Positions 28,496-42,190 of a stretch of DNA of 64,000 nt are shown piece by piece (positions within the stretch are counted from its first letter, which is position 1; each line of letters starts with the position of its first letter). A program made the position numbers and the translations under genes. Origin of the DNA: Dendrophyllia cribrosa (lineage: Eukaryota > Cnidaria > Anthozoa > Scleractinia > Dendrophylliidae); the NCBI GenBank assembly GCA_024195265.1, contig JAJLRJ010000004.1:2800159-2864158 (forward strand), read 5' to 3'. A model generated the notes under the pieces. The model saw nothing but the letters and a program-made list of their open reading frames with translations, was not told the origin of the DNA and did not search any database.

Positions 28496-29756
28496 CCAAC
28501 GAATTCTTGCCGAACTTTTAGTTTTTAACTTTAAAAGGCAACAGACCAGAAATGAGAAGCGAACGACTTTGAGAAAGTCTACTTGGCAGCGTCTTTCCGC
28601 ACCGGGAAATATATAAATCACTGTTTTGCAATCACAAACATTACATCCCGTTCATTGTGTATAAAAACACCCAAATATATTACCAATTTGCAAAATATTA
28701 ACCGCATTTAACCTGCCTTTGAACTTTGACCTTTTGACATACATAAACACCTATTTCACTGATGGTCGTTCGGCGCATGTACACACTTTACACGAGATGA
28801 CGGCAAGCGAACGTATAATCGCAAGCGTTATTTTGCTTTGACGCAAATCCGACTCTTTTTGGGAAGCATAGAAACATACATTGGCACAAAGATGATATGA
28901 GCGATTTTAAACGTGGAGGTAAGTAAGCAGCAAAGGCAGTTTTAGTCCATTTGCGTTGTTCTGACTGTTCTGGAGCCTTCACGGCTTACATGATCAAACC
29001 GTTGTTGCAAAATGCCAACTTTCGAACGGGCCGAATTTTCGATAGCAGCGCTTATATTTGCAGGAATGGTTTCCCAAGCATAACGAAAATAGAGCCGTTT
29101 AAGATTTCCGTTACCTGTTGTTTTGATGTTCAATGATAATGCATAATGTTCGGGTATGACCATTCTCTTTCATTTGTCTCCTTCGTTGAATATATTATGA
29201 CGCCGTAAACTAACAAAAGCCGAATCGTGCAAATCATGACAATCAACCGGTTTTGATCGTCTTTCGAAAGGCCTAGTTATATAGTTGTCATTATTAATAG
29301 TGCAAGTGTGGACTCGATGGACAAATTATAATTTGAGAATGCTTGTTTTTGCAAAATTGAGCTCGAATATTCGTCACAAGAGACAAGTCAAATGCGACCG
29401 GCTCTTTCCGCTGGGCAAATGGCGCCAAAACAGCACGCTTTTCATCAGTTATTTTTCGTGTCCGATTACCCACTGCTCTTTGGGAAACATCAATTCCCTT
29501 TTACATTCACTAACACTGGAACCAGTCTACATGTATTTAAACAGCAACGGAAAAATGACAAGGAAGAGAAATGCTACTCATACCGAGAAAATCTAACAAT
29601 ACCGAACTGAGAAGAAACTCGAATTAAAGTATCCCAGGATGAAACGACTCGTGTAAACATGGTAACCTAGAACGGCCTATCAAATTAAACACATGCATTT
29701 AACGCAAATCTAGATAGTAAAATGGAAGCCTGTACACGTTTGCTACGTACACTAAC
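28496..29756. other. no gene recognised
   Basis: Overlapping short frames on both strands lack recognisable domains. I see no clear repeat ends. Confidence 0.5.
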
Positions 29757-30280
29757 ATTCCGAAAATAGGCCCCGGGGCTTATATTTTTCAACGCACCTT
29801 TTTGAGGGGCTTATATTCGGTAGGGGCTTATATACGGAGGAGCTTATTATAGGAGGGAAATTTGCGTTTAGAACTCAGCTGGGTCTATAATTGGAGGGAA
29901 ATTTGTGTCTGCAATTTTTCAATGTGCAAAATGATATATTGGGGCGTTAATTAGAAATTCATGACAACTTACGGTTTGGTTATCCATATGGTAAATATGG
30001 TGAAAAGCGAGGAGCACCAGAGGGAGTTTGGGTTCAGGGCGGCGGGATCGAACTTCCTTGTAAATACTTTTGTCTATGGACCGAAGGAATTCAAGGCGAG
30101 ACCCGGTGAGGAGTGAACTACGTAAAGGACAATAAACTTTGAAACTTCTTCCACAGTGGTTCAGCGTACGGATTTTGCTTTGGTTTATTTTGTATTTGGG
30201 GGCAATTCCCAAATATAAGCCCCCGGGGGCTTATATTCGGAGGGGCTTATACACGGAGGGGCTTATTTTCGGAATTTTAC
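29757..30280. mobile_element. about 520-bp inverted-repeat element
   Basis: The left end has ccgaaaataggccccggggc followed by ttatatt and ttatattcggtaggggctta; the right has gggggcttatattcggaggg, gcttatacacggaggggctt and attttcgg. The ends repeat a gcttatattcgg theme in inverted orientation. A minus open frame inside (29919-30212) is not recognised. Confidence 0.7.
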
Positions 30281-31213
30281 GGTATTTTACTTATGTCCTT
30301 AGTGTTTGACGTGTGACGCGACTTTTTGTTTACATTGTATATCATCCACTCAGTTAAAAACAATTTCGCCGACATTGATCATCCGGATGGTTTTTTTAAC
30401 CAGCAAATACACGGCATTCCCGACCGGAAAGGTTCTAGTAATCAAGGGCTACAAGTATTTATTTATTGATTTGTTTCAATCGTTAAACTTTATATGCAGC
30501 CGGAAACGCTTAACGGGGAAATGTCATGTATTTTACTATCACTTTGACAAGCCAAAAAAAAAACATATCTGTAACACAATGTCCACGATGGACTAGTTTA
30601 GCTAGCAATTACTATTTTAAATTACTATTGCACTGAAAATATAAATAAGTGCTTTTGACTGCAGACGGCCAGGATGGAAATGGATTGCAGATTGCAACTT
30701 GAAAAAATTGACCATTTATTTCAAGTTCTTCTCTTCTGTCTTGGAAAAATAGCTAAAAACCGATTGTAGTTTGTTCTCACTTCGATATATTTTTCGTCTC
30801 GGTGTTCTAGGAGCATTTTCATGGCTGTTTAAGAAAAGGTATTAGTCGAATTTTTTATAGTTTGAGTCAACAACCCATGGAATTGCCCCTTGAAATGGAA
30901 TTTCGTTCTATTGTTTTAAAAGATAACAAACACTTTTAATTCTTTGCATTTCAAGCTGACGAGTGGGCGTTCTAAAAGTTTCCACCCACGGAGACTTCCT
31001 TCCATATCTTCACGATAACGTACAGTTTTAATATGGATTGTAAATATTTGAGATCAAGTAAAGTGGGTGCTACAAATACAATTAACTCCAATTTCCCGGT
31101 ACAGCTTTTTATGACTTTTCTTGCCACAATATGACGTGATTCTCACTGTTTTTGGACAAAATTCTTAACGACCTTTGGACGCTCTTGATCAGTACTTCCC
31201 TGTGGTGATGTTT
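30281..31213. other. no gene recognised
   Basis: AT-rich sequence without a supported coding or RNA feature. Confidence 0.5.
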
Positions 31214-31985
31214 ATTATGTTTCACAAGGAGTTCTAACTTTTGAGTGTGCAGGTGACATTCAAATGAAAACTTTTAACAGTACCACAGTCAAACATCTCC
31301 TTACGGACATCTCCATTAAAGGCGGACACCTCTCTATTACGGACAGCTTACTTTGTCCCGAAAAGACTTTTATTCCGGCTGAACCAGATGGTTCTAACTT
31401 TTGAGTTTGCGGATGAAATTTTAAGGTGTGACCATTCAAATGAAAACTGTTATTATGTTGTGCATTTTGAGTCTGGATGAAATCTAGTGTGACCATTTAA
31501 ATAAAAGCTACTGAACAGTACTTTCCTGTGGTTCTGTTTATTATGCTGTACAAGGTGGTTCTAACTTTTGAGTCTGTTGATGGATCCTATAATGTGACCA
31601 TTGAAATGAAAGCTCAGTACTGAGCAGTACTTTCTTGTGGTACTGTTTATTATGCTATACAAGGTGGTTCTAACTTTTGAGTCTGTTGACGAAATCCTAA
31701 AGTGTGACCATTCAAATGAAAGCTACTGAGCGGTACTTTCCTGTGGTACTGTTTATTATGCTGTACAAGGTGGTTCTAACTTTTGAGTCTGTGGATGAAA
31801 TCCTAAAGTGTGACCATTCAAATGAAAGCTAACGAGCAGTACTTTCCTGTGGTACTGTTTATTATGCTGTACAAGGTGGCTCTAACTTTTGAGTCTGTGG
31901 ATGAAATCCTAAAGTGTGACCATTCAAATGAAAGCTACTGAGCAGTACCTTCTTGTGGTACTGTTTATTATGCTGTACAAGGTAT
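31214..31985 (+). repeat. minisatellite, about 106-bp unit, interrupted by a MITE fragment
   Basis: The unit reads aaggtggttctaacttttga, gtctgtggatgaaatcctaa, agtgtgaccattcaaatgaa, agctactgagcagtactttc and ctgtggtactgtttattatg with ctgtac. About five good copies lie at 31500-31985, preceded by diverged ones from 31214. A fragment with inverted-repeat transposon character (tctccttacggacatctcca, cacctctctattacggacag) at about 31270-31375 splits the left copies. Relatives lie near 50380 and 51600. Confidence 0.9.
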
Positions 31986-32805
31986 CTCTCAGGACAAAAT
32001 CCGTTGAGAGATACGTTTCTGTGATTCTATTTAATGGTCCTATATGTTATACAGTGATTCTTTATCTTTTAGTTTTTCACTTCAATATAATGTTGATCTT
32101 CCGCTCTCTTGAGAGCGTCAGGGTCAAACAAAATTGTATTGTTTGTTTTTATTTTGACATTCTTCAGGGATTGTTTTGACTTCACCCGGATACAATAAGC
32201 CGCTCATCGCTATCACCCCAAAACAGGGAGGAAATTCCTTCTCTGGTCACACAGTGTATGCAAATCGTGCTACGTTTTCGTGTTTTAAGCCCACACCAGC
32301 GAGAGTTGACGAGAGTTTAAATCCAATGAGAGCGGGTGAGAGTCATTTCGATCAGATTAGGATCAGAGCGCGCAGGAGTAGCGAGCCACGTTCAAACGAT
32401 AGCGAGGAGACAACTCTTGTCAACTCCCTTCGACTTTTCGCATTTAACACGCGTTGTGTACATCTGTCCAAGAGGGAATTTTGATGCCAATACGCTGCTG
32501 GCGCTGTTATGGACCGTTTGCGGCAAGACACAGAACTATTGGGGTGGACAAGTACACCATACACACAGTGGATGCGTTTCCCACGTAGATTGTAAGTAGT
32601 ACAATTATGTAGATTATGTTTCTCTCAATCACCCATTGTTGACTTGGTTTACATCCACGACAAATAGTGGCATTTCTGCAGAATTTGGTCATTATGATTT
32701 CTTTTTCTCAAAGCATAGTTTGGAAGTACGCGCAATCTACTGACATTTAGGCTCGATTACTTTACCAGCCGCTTTTCGGGATATGAGCCCAAGGAAACCC
32801 GACCC
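31986..32805. other. no gene recognised
   Basis: Open frames at 32176-32599 on both strands have no recognisable domain. No clear repeat ends were seen. Confidence 0.45.
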
Positions 32806-32879
32806 TACCCTGCGAGCAGGGCCTCTTTCTATCTCCCGATTTTTCTAGGAGGATCGAAAGAGGCTCTGCTCGCAGGGTA
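32806..32879. mobile_element. 74-bp hairpin MITE with perfect 9-bp target duplication
   Basis: TACCCTGCGAGCAGG and then gcctctttc pair with gaaagaggc and the complement ending CTCGCAGGGTA, forming a near-perfect foldback with a short interior that also pairs partly. ACCCGACCC flanks both sides exactly (32797-32805, 32880-32888). A 9-bp duplication suggests a Mutator-like or related transposase acting in trans. Confidence 0.85.
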
Positions 32880-32888
32880 ACCCGACCC

Positions 32889-34069
32889 GAGCGAGAGGGC
32901 CGGAAATCAAGCCTTCTGACAAACTGGATTTTTAGTAACGTGAAACGTAATTTTCTAAACCCGCTTTGGAGTCAAAATTCCACAGCCGCTTCACAGTTTA
33001 CTTTTCGGTGCGAATGGGATACATGCTGCGTAAATTAAGTCATGAGAGAGAGAGAATGCATCAACGGCTTGCATCTGCCTAAAACGTTGAGCCGCTGTCA
33101 ACTATTTTCGTAGATGCAAGCCGTATTATAAAGAAGAAAACAACACAAACACACGAATTCTTATCTAAACATGAAAACGGATTTTCCTTATGTCTGCTCT
33201 TGTTATTTATCACATTAATTTGCTTGATCAATGTTATTCCTGTTATTCGTGAAAACCAGTGTTATGAAATCGTAGGACATTTAAACATTTCCCTGGTTTT
33301 GTAAAGCTTAAAAAATATATATCCCCCCCCCCCCCCCCTTCCCCTAGTCTAATGGAACCTTCAATCTTGGACATTTCAAATGAAATACCACCCCTCCCCC
33401 CCTCCCCCCCCCCCCCCCTCCCCCCCAGTTCAGTGATGGAAAAATGGCGCGTTTTGGTTTTCGCGCGAATCCATCTTTGAATCGGGGGGAGGGGAGGTGT
33501 TATTTCTCTTCTTATTCCGTCCGAGATTGTAGGTATCTTTACCGCATGCGGGAGATAAAAAAAAATATTTAATTGCCTTGTTTTACTCAGTCTAAATCAA
33601 TTTACATTTGCGCCTTATGTATGTCAAGAGTGTTTACATTATGAAACGCGAACCACCTCAAATGCATACATCCTTTGCTTCATGCCATTATTTCATGAAC
33701 CGCCTTCATAGTACAACAAACCTTCGTTGGAGTTCGAAAACAGTCACAACTGAACAACTAACGTATGAGTTGTTTCGTCGGTATTAAGAATGTAAGGAGA
33801 AGTAAAAAGGCAACAAGTCACATTTATATGTCAGGGTAATTAATGGCTTATACAGGGCACTTAATCGCTTTTGAAGGCGTACTTCAGTTTTGTTTACATT
33901 CTTGTCGCGACAACCGGGCCACGCCATAGCTCCACATGAAAATCCTCACAGGAAGTTACGTCCACCGTAAAATGAAAGTTTGTTAAAGGTATTATCTGTG
34001 TGTTAAAATCAATAGACCAAGGAATTGGTCTATTACATGTACCGTTCGGTGTTTACTCCAAAAACACCG
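32889..34069. other. no gene recognised; C-rich tracts and small inverted repeats
   Basis: C-rich runs lie at 33325-33340 and 33388-33427. The latter (aaataccacccctcccccc) pairs with gggggaggggaggtgttatt at 33484-33503. Another small inverted pair, cggcttgcatct and agatgcaagccg, lies at about 33066 and 33112. Confidence 0.55.
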
Positions 34070-34251
34070 CTCCCGAATAAGCGCCGCACATAACAGCGAA
34101 CAATAAACATGAGTGAAATTTGTTCCCAGCAGTGTGCTATGAACTTAAGCAATTGAAAAAGCAACCTTAAAAAAAATTCAGGCTTGAACGGGACTCGAAC
34201 CCATGACCATGCAATACCGGTGCAATGCTCTATCCACTGAGCTACCAAGCC
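34070..34251 (-). mobile_element. tRNA-derived SINE; 71-nt tRNA-like head (34181-34251)
   Basis: On the minus strand the head reads GGCTTGGTAGCTCAGTGGAT onward and folds as a tRNA: acceptor 7 bp closing with TCAAGCC, D arm GCTC/GAGC, T arm ATGGG-TTCGAGT-CCCGT. Polymerase III boxes A (TAGCTCAGTGG) and B (GGTTCGAGTCC) are intact. The anticodon loop would be CCGGTAT (GGT, threonine), but it has C instead of T at position 33 and a mismatched stem. The body after it (cctgaattttttttaaggtt, tttcaattgcttaagttcat) is one I know behind this head in anthozoan repeats, so I call a SINE and not a working tRNA gene. Confidence 0.7.
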
Positions 34252-34378
34252 ATATGGATAGATAGTCAATTGTAAGTTCGTGATATACTGTCTTTCATAT
34301 ATTAATATTCTTAAACAATAAAGAATTATTGGATGAGGTTTTTGTGACATCCGGAATAGTCAAGGTAAATGGTATTAA

Positions 34379-35093
34379 CCCTTTGACTCCCAAATTTCCA
34401 CCAAAAAACGCTTTTTCAGGCTACAAATGCCATTTTATGGCCATTATCTAGCCAAATTGAGGCCGAACAGTCAATAACATCGTTTGCAGCTCGGCAAACT
34501 AAACCCTCCTGCCATTTGTAGAAGTATTTGAGTATTTGAGTTCGGGCATGCGCACTGATCGTAATTTCGACAGTTTTTGAACGAGAAAAACACGACTTGC
34601 CTTGACTTTTTCTTTTTTATTCTCAAGCCCATTCTTTTAGTTTCCTTTTTGCCTGTTTGTTTTCTTTTTGGTCAGTTTTGTTGACCTTTTAATAGTCTTT
34701 CATTTACTTATTTTATTTATTTATTTATTTGTTGTTTTATTTTTACGGTTGGTGTGATATCTTGACGATTTTACCGACCTAATAATATGTAAATGTAAAT
34801 GTAAAGTTTTCACCCAGACGTCGCGGAATGTGGAAATTTTGATCGTCAAGTAGCCGTCGGTGGGAAGGGCAAATTTTCCTTTGATTTTGTAACATAAAGT
34901 TCAGAGGTTGTTTGCGTGAAACTCCAGTTCAATTCATCCAATTGGTCTCATCTGGGTATGTTTAGCAAGATTTCCTCCTTCCCTTGCCGATATTTGAAAA
35001 AAAATCTTCGGACGCTAAAACTGATGACGTCACAAATGGTACAATATGTATGACCCTAAACAGCGCCTAAAGGCGCGCTTGGGAGTGAAAGGG
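34379..35093. mobile_element. 715-bp TTAA-flanked inverted-repeat element
   Basis: The ends are CCCTTTGACTCCCAA and TTGGGAGTGAAAGGG, with TTAA outside each (34375-34378, 35094-35097). No coding frame is supported. This is the fifth TTAA-flanked element in the window and the only one outside COPB2. Confidence 0.85.
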
Positions 35094-35097
35094 TTAA

Positions 35098-35465
35098 CCA
35101 AAAAAACCCTCAAATCCTTTTTTTGTGGCCATTTCAACTCGTTTCAGTGTTTTTGTGAGAGATCCTGCAAAAATATGTTAAAAAGTGTCATCTTCAAGCA
35201 AACACAGCGATGTGGTTAACCGAAGTCGAAGGCTGAGGTTGATAACACTTACCAAGACCTACAAGACACAGGGGGATGAGCGGGCTCGGAATGAACGGAG
35301 TCATTTAAACCAGACGTTTCTTTAATCATAATGAAGAAACGAGTCCACTTTTCTAATACTATTTTTGTTCCATGTTGTAGGTTTTGCTTAAGTAGACGGC
35401 TTTAAACAGACTTCAGTAAAAACAGACGTTTCTTCATTGTGCATAGATTCAGTTTTATTATCACG
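35098..35465. other. no gene recognised
   Basis: No coding, RNA or repeat feature is supported here. The phrase cagacgtttcttta and cagacgtttcttca occurs twice. Confidence 0.45.
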
Positions 35466-35571
35466 TTACCTCAACTCCCTATAATCCGGACACCTCTCTA
35501 ACACGGACAGTTGTGGCCGGTTCCGACGGTGACCGTCTTTAATAGAGAGAGTTGACTGTAATAGACATTTT
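35466..35571. mobile_element. short inverted-repeat transposon fragment
   Basis: Acctcaactccctataatcc, ggacacctctctaacacgga and aatagagagagttgactgta form the ends of a compact element of the same style as the fragment at about 31270-31375 (shared cacctctct.a.acggacag). Confidence 0.6.
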
Positions 35572-35890
35572 TTAGTAAAAATGTATGGAGCGGCCAACTT
35601 GGTAAACCACTTCACTACACCAACATGGCGGCCGAAACTTCACCAAAATCATAATTACGCAAAAAATCTCATCCCAAATGATTGGATTCACTATAAGTTA
35701 CATTAAACCGGCTTATAAACATCTATAATGCAAAAAATAACTTTCAACTTGTGCACGTTTGTTTATTTTCACGGCTTATCTGAAATAGCGTTACGAATTG
35801 CGTGACACATTTAAAACCTTTACGAATTGGAAGCAAAACATCGTTAAAACCTGGAACCTTTTTATGAAGGATTGTAACACTGGTATCTAC
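35572..35890 (-). repeat. dispersed repeat, copy B (inverted relative to copy A)
   Basis: Agacattttttagtaaaaat, gtatggagcggccaacttgg, caacatggcggcc, cacggcttatctgaaata and aagcaaaacatcgttaaaac are the complements of blocks in 22539-22862. Confidence 0.85.
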
Positions 35891-36475
35891 ATACACTCTT
35901 AGAAACAGCTTTGTAGGATGTAAAGTATAGATTTTAAATAGTTTTTTATCACGTCAAGTGCAAGCCAAGAAACTTTGAAAATGTTGAGATACAGGCGCTA
36001 CTTTTCACGCATCTTTTTTAGGAAAAAGTCTGTGAACAACCATTTCAGTTGAGCAGTTAAATATACGAAATTCCGTAATATCCGCAGAACCAAATGAGCG
36101 ATCCAAAGTTTGAATAAAGAAAACTTAAAATATTTAAGCCTGAATTAAGGTCAATTAATTTAAAAGAATAATCATTTTTTAAGATCCTTTGTTAAAGGGG
36201 CGGTATCGGGGATTTGCTGTCAAGTTATGCAAATGGTGTCATTTCAAAAACCTAAAACTGTTATATTTTTTTTTAAAAAACCGAAACATATGGCCCAGTT
36301 TTGTGCTAAATTAACACCCAGTCTCCCCAGTGACCAAAACTGTCGATGAGTGTCTTTAGTCATAGACGGACTGGGGGTCTGGATGAATTCCGAGTTAAAA
36401 ATTTAGCCTGTAACTTCAAAATCCTCGTGATACTTCCCATTTAATTGGCCATAGGGCAGCTCAAGAGCTTAATTG
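35891..36475. other. no gene recognised
   Basis: AT-rich sequence without supported features, leading into the 24-bp minisatellite. Confidence 0.45.
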
Positions 36476-38277
36476 GGTCAAGGGAGCCACCTTATAAAAG
36501 GGACGGCTCCTCACCTTAAAGAAGAGACGGCTCCTCACCTTACACAAGGGACCGCTTCTTACCTTATACAAGGGACGGCTCCTCACCTTGTACAAGGGAC
36601 GGCTCCTCACCTTATAAGGGACGGCTCCTCACCTTATACAAGGGACGGCTCCTCACCTTATACAAGGGACAGCTTCTTACCTTATACAAGGAACGCCTCC
36701 TCACCTTATACAAGTGACGGCTCCTCACCTTATACAAGGGAAGGCTCCTCGCCTTATACAAGGGACGGCTCCTCACGTTATACAAGGGACGGCTCCTCAC
36801 CTTATTCAAGGGACGGCTTCTTACCTTATACAAGGAACGGCTCCTCACCTTATACAACGGACGGCGCCTCACCTTATGCAAGGGACGGCTCCTCACCTTA
36901 TACAAGGGACGGCTCCTCGCCTTATACAAGGGAAGGCTCCTCGCCTCATACAAGGGACGGCTCCTCACCTTATACAAGGCACAGCTTCTTACCTTATACA
37001 AGGAACGGCTCCTTACCTTATACAAGGGACGGCTCCTCACCTTATACAAGGGACGGCTCCTCGCCTTATACAAGGGAAGGCTCCTCGCCTCATACAAGGG
37101 ACGGCTCCTCACCTTATACAAGGGACAGCTTCTTACCTTATACAAGGAACGGCTCCTCACCTTATACAACGGACGGCTCCTCGCCTTATACAAGGGACGG
37201 CTCCTCGCCTTATACAAGGGACGGCTCCTCACCTTATACAAGGGACAGCTTCTTACCTTATACAAGGAACGGCTCCTCACCGTATACAACGGACGGCTCC
37301 TCACCTTATACAAGGGACGGCTCCTCGCCTTATACAAGGGACGGCTCCTCACCTTATACAAGGGACAGCTTCTTACCTTATACAAGGAACGGCTCCTCAC
37401 CTTATGCAAGGGACGGCTCCTCACCTTATACAAGAGAAGGCTCCTCACCTTATACAAGGGACGGCTTTTCACGTTATATAAGGGACGGCTCCTCACCTTA
37501 TACAAGGGACGGCTCCTCACCTTATACAAGGGACGGCTCCTCACCTTATACAAGTGACGGCTCCTCACCTTATACAAGGGACGGCTCTTCACCTTATACA
37601 AGGGAAGGCTCCTCACCTTATACAAGGGGCGGCTTCTTACCTTATACAAGGGACGGCTCCTCACCTTATACAAGTGACGGCTCCTCACCTTATACAAGGG
37701 ACGGCTCCTCACCTTATACAAGGGACGGCTCCTCACCTTATACAAGGGACGGCTCCTCGTCTTATACAAGGGACGGCTCCTCACCTTATACAAGGGACAG
37801 CTTCTTACCTTATACAAGGGACGGCTCCTCACCTTATACAAGGGACGGCTCCTCGTCTTATACAAGGGACAGCTTGTTACCTTATACAAGGAACGGCTCC
37901 TCACCTTATACAACGGACGGCTCCTCAACTTATACAAGAGACGGCTCCTCACCTTATACAAGGGACGGCCCCTCACCTCATACAAGGGACGGCTTCTCAC
38001 CTTATACAAGGGACAGCTTCTTACCTTATACAAGGGACGGCACCTCACCTTATACAAGGGACGGCTCCTCGTCTTATACAAGGGACCGCTTGTTACCTTA
38101 TACAAGGGACGGCTCCTCACCTTATACAAGGGACGGCTCCTCACCTTATAGAAGGGACGGCTCCTCACCTTATACAACGGACGGTTCCTCGCCTTATACA
38201 AGGGACGGCTCCTCACCTTATACAAGGAACGGCTCCTCACCTTATACAAGGGACGGCTCCTCACCTTATACAAGGGT
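36476..38277 (+). repeat. 1.8-kb minisatellite, 24-bp unit (about 75 copies) with higher-order 120-bp period
   Basis: The unit is GACGGCTCCTCACCTTATAC plus AAGG. Since 24 is a multiple of three and few copies carry stops, long frames stay open in several phases of both strands: DGSSPYTR and TAPHLIQG on plus, SRPLYKVR on minus. At about 37020-37400 a five-unit block repeats every 120 bp: one unit variant with gacagcttcttacc, one with gaacggctcctcacc, one with caacggacgg, then two plain ones. Copies at both edges are more divergent. I regard the open frames as by-products and not as a gene. Confidence 0.9.
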
Positions 38278-38521
38278 GAAAATGGCCAGGTCACTCAGGC
38301 CCCTTTTATACCGGAGCTTCCGGTTTACGCAACAAACTTGGCAAGGGAGTTTTCGCTTGTACTTATGTCGTCCTATTTGAGGATGTTATCAGGGCTCAGG
38401 CATTTCAGGGGGGTGGTTTTCCCCCACTCGAGTTAAGAGTTACAACGCATAATTTAAAGCTGGTCTGATGATACCGAAAACTTGTACCAAGTATCAATCG
38501 CTCTCTTCATGTACTTTTATA

Positions 38522-38788
38522 CCGTAAAATGCGCTTATAAGACCTCCCCCCCCCCCCCTCCCCGCCCCTCGCTGATACGTCCACCCGGTTATAGGCCAAA
38601 CAGTTAGGTATATAGCCCCACCACATTATGCACACCACAGCTCCTCAACGGCAATTCTTTACAAAACGTTACACCAAATTAACTAAAACAACGGTTCTTT
38701 ATAACAAATTTTGTTTTATGCATGCCAGCCAAATAAACCTCACGAAGTTGGGTGAGCCCATGCAAGGCTTATCATCGGCATTTTACGG
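38522..38788. mobile_element. 267-bp MITE with TA flanks
   Basis: The ends are CCGTAAAATGCGCTTATAA and the near-complement (aaggcttatcatcggcattt then tacgg), with TA on both sides (38520-38521, 38789-38790). The interior has a C-rich run. The ends resemble those at 13103-13958 and 29757-30280. Confidence 0.75.
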
Positions 38789-38889
38789 TATCACGCGTGG
38801 GTAAGGAGGGCATTAGAAGGAAGGTGTATGACAGTTCCGGGATAGGACTAACGTACCTTTTATTCCAAACTGCACTCGATATTATGAAT

Positions 38890-39056
38890 TCATCTATACT
38901 TTCCTGCGTATGTGTTCTTTGGTTCCAGATTTCGCTTTACATGCCAGGAAAGGCACTGACACGAAGGTAATTAATCTATACTTTCGTTCGTATGTGTTCT
39001 TTGGTTCCAGATTTCGCTTAACAGGCCAGGAAAGGCACTGACACGAAGGTAATTCT
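38890..39056 (+). repeat. two-copy tandem duplication, about 85 bp
   Basis: Tctatactttc.tgcgtatg, tgttctttggttccagattt, cgctt.aca.gccaggaaag and gcactgacacgaaggtaatt occur twice in direct order, near-identical. Each copy ends in cgaaggtaat, which looks like a splice donor. Confidence 0.85.
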
Positions 39057-39288
39057 CCATCGCCTGGTAACTACCAAGCATACATTTTGGTAAGTAGCTA
39101 GAAAATTGTTATATACGTTATAAAAGTTAACTTAACTTAGAATATATTGTTATTAGTTTGCGGCTAGGTAAAGATCAGCATTACTTTGATTTAAATTAGT
39201 GTCTCCTATTAGTAGATCTTTGTTTAGATCGGCTAGATGTTTTGACACCCTCAAATAAAGTTTTACAAGTAGTCGTAATAGCATTAGC

Positions 39289-40419
<1,131 letters not shown>

Positions 40420-40589
40420 TAGAGTGTGGATGGTCGCACTCTGCTTTTTTATTTTTTTTAGCTTAGTAAGTATTCTTCTGGTTCCATTGCTAACTTCCTA
40501 TGGCTCCTTTTCCATAAGTTGAAATGAAGAAAAAATAAAATAAATGCCATGCCATTATGCAAAGGCTTTGAATAACAAAAGTTATTCAA

Positions 40590-41300
<711 letters not shown>

Positions 41301-41819
41301 CTGTTAATGGTGACTGTTGTGGTCTTTTTATCACGAAAACTTCTTCATTTTACTTCCAAAACAAAAGATTTGTCACGCTGGAATAGGGATTAGTGATATA
41401 TCAATTGTATCGTTTGCCAATCACAGGCATCGTTTGGACAGCTACGGGGTCGCCCTTTACCTTTCAATACTTCTGCTCTTCTATTTACAACAAGCCCAAA
41501 ATGTTAATATTAACTGTTATATAGGAAATTTCTGTTAGGTGTTATGATTAATCCTAGGTACTGAATAAAACAAGAAAAATAAAAAATAAACTACAGAAGT
41601 GAAGTTATTGATTAAACGTTTCTACCGGCATGCCAAAAAACGTTATTTTTTTAATTCCAGAGGGAACTTAACAGACCCTGAAGCTAACTTTTAGTGTAAG
41701 GGTAATTGCTAAAAATGTCGATATTTTGACATTCTGGGGCGTTAATGTTTTTTCTTACTGTTATAGCGAAATGTTTACTGTTATCTGTCCTTAGTAGAAT
41801 GTTATAAAACAGTGTTTGG
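41301..41819. other. no gene recognised
   Basis: No coding, RNA or repeat feature is supported here. Confidence 0.45.
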
Positions 41820-42190
41820 ATTGAATGGCCTAGACTTTAATGATTATTTCGAGTGTTGCAAAAGTAAGAACACTAGAGCTAACTATTCGTATAAGATTCA
41901 AACGAAGTCAGTAAGAGTTAATTCCTTGAAGTAAGAATTATCAAAGACTGGAACAATTTACCAAACCATCTATTTGGACATGATATCGACATCAATAGAT
42001 TTATAATGAGTTTAAAAAAGTGGATGAACATTAACTGATTACATATTTGTACATTATATTTTTCTGCCGCTTCAGTGCCTGATGTTCGTATTTAAATTTT
42101 TAGATTTTAGATTTTCTATAAACATTATTAACCATTTTGTATCTGTATTATATATTTTTGTAGTTAATTAAGTTAGTTAGTTAGTTAGTT
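41820..42190 (+). mobile_element. decayed LINE 3' end
   Basis: The plus frame gives GLDFNDYFECCKSKNTRANY, then YKIQTKSVRVNS, and after a frame disturbance RIIKDWNNLPNHLF and FIMSLKKWMN before a stop. The R.I..WN.LP and final helix are the C-terminus of a non-LTR reverse transcriptase. A TTAG microsatellite (about 42172-42191) may be its tail. It differs from the LINE at 24.7 kb. Confidence 0.65.

Noticed and set aside
34181..34251. Functional tRNA-Thr gene
   Set aside because: C at position 33, mismatched anticodon stem and a known SINE-like body following it favour a tRNA-derived repeat.
36476..38277. CRISPR-like array
   Set aside because: Units are directly tandem with no unique spacers, and the genome is eukaryotic.
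36473..38380. 635-residue repetitive protein (DGSSPYTR repeats) and its 560-residue antisense counterpart
   Set aside because: Unit length divisible by three keeps several frames open on both strands; no non-repetitive domain, no supported start context.
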